64,000 nucleotides of DNA from Bacillota bacterium (GTDB lineage Bacteria > Bacillota > Limnochordia > Limnochordales > Limnochordaceae). Below, one piece after another: positions 60,953-64,000 of the stretch. Positions within the stretch are counted from its first letter, which is position 1; every line of letters starts with the position of its first letter. Both the position numbers and the translations under genes were made by a program. Below the pieces are notes generated by a model that saw only the letters and a list, made by a program, of their open reading frames with translations, ran no database searches and was not told where the DNA came from. The stretch spans positions 1 to 64,000 of the forward strand of contig PIUA01000024.1 in the NCBI GenBank assembly GCA_017577405.1, read 5' to 3'.

Positions 60953-60982
60953 GAAGGCCCCGGGTCACCGCCCGGGGCCTTC
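60953..60982. terminator. Large GC stem between convergent purine permease and DUF72 genes
   Basis: Perfect 12-base stem GAAGGCCCCGGG / CCCGGGGCCTTC with a 6-base loop. No U tract on either side (GCCTCTC follows), so it may act as a structural or factor-aided terminator for both convergent genes. Confidence 0.6.
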
Positions 60983-61051
60983 GCCTCTCAGGCCCCGTCC
61001 ATCGCCCACCTGCCCAGGAGGTGGCGCCGGCGCCCGTGCGGGCGCCGGGGG

Positions 61052-61927
61052 TTAGGAGGAGGTGGAGAAGAGGTCCAGGTTCTGCCAGGGCGGGGTTGGG
61101 CCTTCGTCCCCGGGTGGCACCAGCTGGAGGAGCTGCTGCATCATCCGGGCGCCCCGGACGGCGTAATCGGCCCGGTTGTTGTTGAAGAGGACGTGCACTT
61201 CGGCCACTTGCTGGGCCAGGGCTTCAAGAGGCGGGACCCACTCCGCTAGCTCCTCCCGGGAGTAGAGGTAGTCGAAGCGCTCGCCGCTGGTCCGGGTCTT
61301 CCGGTACCAGGTCTCGGCGTTCCGCCCGTGGAGCCGGAGGATGGCCAGCTGCGGGTGGGTGGCGGCTACCACCGGTGGAACGGTTCCCGAGCCGATCTGG
61401 GGTTCATCGCAGATGGTGTGGACGTACCCCAGGGTCTTGAGGAAGGCCAGGGTGGCGGCCGTCTCCTCAGGCCCCCGGAACCAGCTCCGGTGGCGGAACT
61501 CGATGGCGATGGTCGCCTCAGGAAGCAGCTCCCGGATCCAGCGGAGGTAATCGAAGCTCTCCCGGCTGCGGGTGAACCAGGGCGGGAACTGGAAGTGGAG
61601 GGCCCTGAGCTTGCCCGCCTCCTGGAGGGGCTGGACCGCCTCGCGGAAGAGGGCGAAGGTCTCCACGAGGGTCGCCTCCGGCGGGCGGGGCCGGTCGTGG
61701 AGGGTCATGGAGCGGTGGGCCTTGACGTTGAAGACAAAATCGGGGGGTGTCACCCGGGCCCACTTCTCAAAGTTGCGGCGGGGCTGGAGGTGGTAGTAGG
61801 TGGCGTCCACCTCCACCAGGTTGAAGTGCTGGGCGTAGTAGGCCAGGCGATCCCCCGCTTTCAGGCCCCGGGGGTAGAAGTTTTCGTGATCGGACCACGC
61901 ACAGGTGCCGACCCGGATGCCCCCCAC
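61052..61927 (-). CDS. DUF72 domain protein
   Basis: 291 residues with a TIM-barrel-like DUF72 fold; function unknown. Family motifs: IRVGTCAWSDHENFYPRGL, YAQHFNLVEVDATYYHLQP, NVKAHRSMTLH, LHFQFPPWF, AIEFRHRSWF, LRLHGRN, HVLFNNNRADYAVRGA. I chose the GTG at 61927; TTG at 61930 is equally in frame. Its promoter is the mirror image of that of the divergent ImuB-like gene. Confidence 0.92.
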   Translation of the reverse strand: MGGIRVGTCAWSDHENFYPRGLKAGDRLAYYAQHFNLVEVDATYYHLQPRRNFEKWARVTPPDFVFNVKAHRSMTLHDRPRPPEATLVETFALFREAVQPLQEAGKLRALHFQFPPWFTRSRESFDYLRWIRELLPEATIAIEFRHRSWFRGPEETAATLAFLKTLGYVHTICDEPQIGSGTVPPVVAATHPQLAILRLHGRNAETWYRKTRTSGERFDYLYSREELAEWVPPLEALAQQVAEVHVLFNNNRADYAVRGARMMQQLLQLVPPGDEGPTPPWQNLDLFSTSS

Positions 61928-61960
61928 CAACCCGCCCCCTTCCCACCGCTGGGTGCCCCC

Positions 61961-61989
61961 ATCATAGCGGCCCGAGCCCGTCCGGTCAA
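61961..61989 (-). promoter_or_regulatory. Promoter of the DUF72 gene
   Basis: TTGACC (61989-61984), 17-base spacer, TATGAT (61966-61961) on the minus strand, followed at once by GGGGGCACC. Confidence 0.75.
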
Positions 61990-62011
61990 CGGGGGTTCCA
62001 CGCCTTTCCAG

Positions 62012-62040
62012 TTGACGTGGCGATCACCTGTTCGTACAAT
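62012..62040 (+). promoter_or_regulatory. Promoter of the imuB-like / DUF6504 / dnaE2 operon
   Basis: TTGACG (62012-62017), 17-base spacer, TACAAT (62035-62040), followed at once by GGGGGCACC. The spacer contains the LexA-like box. Confidence 0.78.
62021..62034. promoter_or_regulatory. Candidate LexA (DinR-type SOS) box
   Basis: CGATCACCTGTTCG differs by one base from the Bacillus SOS box CGAACNNNNGTTCG (T for A in the left half). It lies in the promoter spacer, where a bound repressor would block polymerase. No lexA gene is in the window. Confidence 0.55.
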
Positions 62041-62077
62041 GGGGGCACCGAACACTTGACCCCATGGAGGCATGGCT

Positions 62078-63316
62078 ATGGGTTGGGTTCTCCACGTGCG
62101 GCTCACAGGCCGGCTGGCACCCGCCAGCACCGACGCCAGGACCGTCGCCCAGCTCCTGGAGCTTCCGGCATCACCGCCGGACCCCGTGGACGACCGGCAT
62201 CCCCTGCGCCCGCTCCTGGAAGCGGCCGCCGCCTTGACGCCCCGGGTGGAGCCCCTCTCCAGCGAGGAGTTCTTCGCCGGCCTGAACCCCCATGACCTCT
62301 CCCGGTTGGACTCGTTCCTGGAGCAGCTCCAGGCCGGGCCCCAGGCCCTGGCCGTGCTGGCGCCCTCCCGGCTGGCGGCCCGGGCGGCGGGGGTCCGCTT
62401 CCTCTGCCGGCCGCTGCCTCCGGGCCGGGGGGACACCTGGAGCCAGCCCGCCCCCCGCTTCTACCGCCTGCTCGATCCGGCCCGTTTCCTGGCGCCCCTT
62501 CCTGTGGTCTACCTGTGGACGCTCGCCCCGCACCTGGAGGTGCTCCAGCGCCTGGGCCTGTGGCGGATCGGCCAGATCTCAGGGCTTCGGCCTGAAGCTG
62601 ACGCCCGCCCGGAGCCTCCCGCGCCGGGCGGGAGGGCCGAGGCGGCCCCCATCCCCTCAAGCCTTCTGGTCGACGCCCTGGGCGCGACCCTGGCCCACCA
62701 GCTGGTCGAGGCCAGCTTGGGCCGCGATCCCACGCCCGTCCGGATCGCCTTCCCCAATCCCGGCCTCCAGCGGGAGGTCTCCCTTCCCGACGGGTTCGAC
62801 GGCTCGGAGCTCCCCGGGCTCCTGGCGCCCCTGGCCGCCAGCCTCGCCCAGGAGCTGGCCGGCCAAGGCCGGGGGGCGTCCCGCCTCACCCTCCGGCTCC
62901 TGCCGCCGGCCGGGGCTCGCGGCTCCGAAACGGCCGGGGCTTCCCGGCAGGCCTCCCGCCGCTTCTCCGAGCCCCTCAGCGATCCCCAGCGGCTGGCCCG
63001 GGAGGCTGAGCGCCTGGCCCGCCGGCTCCTGCTCGCCCCACCCCTGCCGGGCAGCCGGCTGCTGGTGGAGGCGGCCGATCTGGCTCCAGCCGCCGCCCGC
63101 CAGACCAAGGGCCTGGTCCCCACCGCCGAGGCGGCTCCAACCCCTGCCGGCCAGGGGCCCGCCGCCCCTGGCCTGGCGGAGCTTTTGGAAGCGGCCCAGC
63201 AGCGCTTCGGGCAGGCCGCACCGGTCCCCGCCAGCACCCTCCCCCTCTCCCGCCGGGAGCGGATGCTCCACCTCTGGCTCAAGCCGCCTGAACCCCGGCC
63301 ATGCGGCGGATCGTAG
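62078..63316 (+). CDS. imuB: ImuB-like degenerate Y-family DNA polymerase homologue
   Basis: 412 residues from the ATG at 62078, 7 bases after GGAGG; an ATG two codons earlier is too close to it. Y-family landmarks are recognisable but eroded. VLHVRLTG (4-11) stands where active enzymes have the catalytic Asp of HVDMDAFF. VEPLSSEEFFAGL (57-69) stands for VEPYSIDEAFLD. The palm between them is only about 50 residues. A helix-hairpin-helix-like LQRLGLWRIGQISGL (about 156-170), LGRDPTPV, and a little-finger-like part follow. The ImuB C-terminal pattern L-E-A..L.PAAARQ is present, but the expected clamp motif LSLF reads TKGLV. Probably a non-catalytic accessory of DnaE2. Confidence 0.68.
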   Translation: MGWVLHVRLTGRLAPASTDARTVAQLLELPASPPDPVDDRHPLRPLLEAAAALTPRVEPLSSEEFFAGLNPHDLSRLDSFLEQLQAGPQALAVLAPSRLAARAAGVRFLCRPLPPGRGDTWSQPAPRFYRLLDPARFLAPLPVVYLWTLAPHLEVLQRLGLWRIGQISGLRPEADARPEPPAPGGRAEAAPIPSSLLVDALGATLAHQLVEASLGRDPTPVRIAFPNPGLQREVSLPDGFDGSELPGLLAPLAASLAQELAGQGRGASRLTLRLLPPAGARGSETAGASRQASRRFSEPLSDPQRLAREAERLARRLLLAPPLPGSRLLVEAADLAPAAARQTKGLVPTAEAAPTPAGQGPAAPGLAELLEAAQQRFGQAAPVPASTLPLSRRERMLHLWLKPPEPRPCGGS

Positions 63317-63600
63317 CCCCCATCACCCTCACCCTGCCCGGCCAGGCGGGCGCGTCCCACCCTGCCCCGCCTGCCGGGGCGGTGCCGGCGGTCCTCCCCC
63401 TGCCGGGCAGCACCTTTTGCTGGCGGGGCCGGCGGTATGTGATCGAGGCCATCTTGGACAGCTGGCAGGAGGCCGGCTGCTGGTGGGAAGGCGAGCCGGT
63501 CACCGAGGGCTTCCACGTGGCTTTCCGAGGGGGCGGCACCGGCATCCTCCTCTTCCGCCAGCCCCGGGGCCCGTGGGTGCTGGATCGGATCGATGATTGA
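63301..63600 (+). CDS. DUF6504-like small protein of the mutagenesis cassette
   Basis: 99 residues; the start ATG overlaps the imuB-like gene by 16 bases, so translation is coupled. N-terminal tail rich in Ala/Pro, then a beta-rich core: STFCWRGRRYVIEAILDSWQ, GCWWEGEPVTEGFHVAF, ILLFRQPRGPWVLDRIDD. Such proteins accompany DnaE2/ImuB genes in actinobacteria and Deinococcus relatives; function unknown. The family name is from memory and context. Confidence 0.7.
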   Translation: MRRIVAPITLTLPGQAGASHPAPPAGAVPAVLPLPGSTFCWRGRRYVIEAILDSWQEAGCWWEGEPVTEGFHVAFRGGGTGILLFRQPRGPWVLDRIDD

Positions 63601-63620
63601 GCATTCAGGAGGGGTTTGGG

Positions 63621-64000
63621 GTGTTCGTCCACCTCCACGTCCACAGCCCCTACTCCTTTCTTGAGGCGGGGAGCTCCATTCAGGATCTGGTCGACCAGGC
63701 CGCCGCGCTGGAGATGGAGGCCTTGGCCCTCACCGACCGGAACCGGCTGAGCGGCGCGGTCGCCTTCACCCGGGCCGCCCGCGCGGCGGGGATCCGGCCC
63801 CTTCTGGGCGCCGAGGTCACCCTCACCGACGGCACCCACCTCACCCTCCTGGCCGATGGGCCCGAAGGGTATGCCACCCTCTCCCAGCTCCTCACCCACG
63901 CCCACCTGAGCCGGCCCCGGGGGGAGCCGGCCGTCTCCCCGGAGGCTTTGGAAGAGCACCACCAGGGCTTGATCGCCCTCTCCGGCTGCCGCCGGGGGGA
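63621..64000 (+). CDS. dnaE2: Error-prone DNA polymerase III alpha subunit DnaE2, N-terminal part (cut by window edge)
   Basis: 126 residues visible. GTG at 63621 with AGGAGGGG upstream. PHP domain: HLHVHSPYSFLEAGSS with the metal-binding His pair, EALALTDRNRLSGAVAF (Arg where DnaE usually has the His of TDH), GAEVTLTDG, GYATLSQLLTHAHL, GLIALSGCRRG. This stretch follows the DnaE2 pattern rather than replicative DnaE1. The catalytic palm is beyond the edge. Directly downstream of the imuB-like and DUF6504 genes. Confidence 0.87.
   Translation, partial: MFVHLHVHSPYSFLEAGSSIQDLVDQAAALEMEALALTDRNRLSGAVAFTRAARAAGIRPLLGAEVTLTDGTHLTLLADGPEGYATLSQLLTHAHLSRPRGEPAVSPEALEEHHQGLIALSGCRRG

Larger units (their letters stand above)
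61952..62049. repeat. 11-base inverted repeat framing the divergent DUF72 / imuB-like promoters
   Basis: GGTGCCCCCAT (61952-61962) and ATGGGGGCACC (62039-62049) are perfect inverted copies 76 bases apart. Each overlaps the last two bases of a -10 box and the first transcribed bases of one of the two divergent promoters. Confidence 0.75.

Overview
The window is chromosomal DNA, very GC-rich by eye (third codon positions almost always G or C), from a spore-forming, Gram-positive-type bacterium. Sporulation genes (spo0A, spoVS, ylbJ and a sigH-type sigma factor) and Bacillus-type control elements (FapR box, PyrR attenuator, ileS T-box, CIRCE) point to a high-GC Bacillota lineage of the Symbiobacterium / Thermaerobacter / Limnochorda kind. 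The exact genus cannot be fixed from the sequence alone. Almost all of it is ordinary core genome: genes are tightly packed, often with 4-base ATGA or GTGA overlaps, and most lie on the minus strand.

Layout, left to right. (1) 1-3232: 5' part of smc, sigH, spoVS and an unknown 229-codon gene. (2) 3278-3938: a plus-strand S24-fold regulator without catalytic residues, lying between rnc and smc. (3) 3977-11641: lipid operon yceD-rpmF-fapR-plsX-fabH-fabD-fabG-acpP-fabF-rnc with a FapR operator. (4) 11795-19661: ylbJ, then coaD, rsmD, recG, fakB (degV), fakA and an asp23-family gene. (5) 19753-20357: a divergent promoter pair with overlapping -35 boxes, rpmB, and an unexplained leftward promoter with foldable sequence. 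(6) 20354-28155: fhaA-stp-rodA-pbpA-pknB-rsgA-rpe, an actinobacterial-looking Ser/Thr kinase and cell-wall cluster. (7) 28360-36776: tRNA-Pro(CGG), spo0A, then rsmB, fmt, def, priA, rpoZ, gmk, remA and yicC. (8) 36813-42431: P2A cation ATPase, TPR protein, rqcH. (9) 42449-47756: purH, purB, uraA and pyrR with a PyrR-controlled leader. (10) 47819-55065: rluD, lspA, a DksA/TraR-like gene, a DUF5665 gene, ileS under a T-box, btuF under a cobalamin riboswitch, and a small gene. (11) 55175-60982: mdh, groESL with CIRCE, carbamate kinase, purine permease. (12) 61052-64000: a DUF72 gene divergent from an ImuB-like / DUF6504 / DnaE2 mutagenesis cassette that runs off the right edge.

How the genes work together. 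The FapR regulon makes acyl-ACP and acyl-phosphate, and FakA/FakB can feed exogenous fatty acids into the same pool. The PknB/Stp/FhaA set would tune RodA/PbpA wall synthesis. SigH, Spo0A, SpoVS and YlbJ belong to the sporulation programme, and two SigH-like promoters (spoVS, spo0A) fit that. Nucleotide genes are purine synthesis (purB, purH), uracil uptake with PyrR feedback, guanylate kinase and a purine permease.

The most unusual part is the right end. A strongly degenerated Y-family protein, a DUF6504 protein and a DnaE2 polymerase follow a promoter whose spacer holds a near-perfect Bacillus-type LexA box. That promoter is the mirror image of the promoter of the divergent DUF72 gene. A second theme is apparent CTG start codons at several genes (recG, pbpA, spo0A, perhaps lspA).
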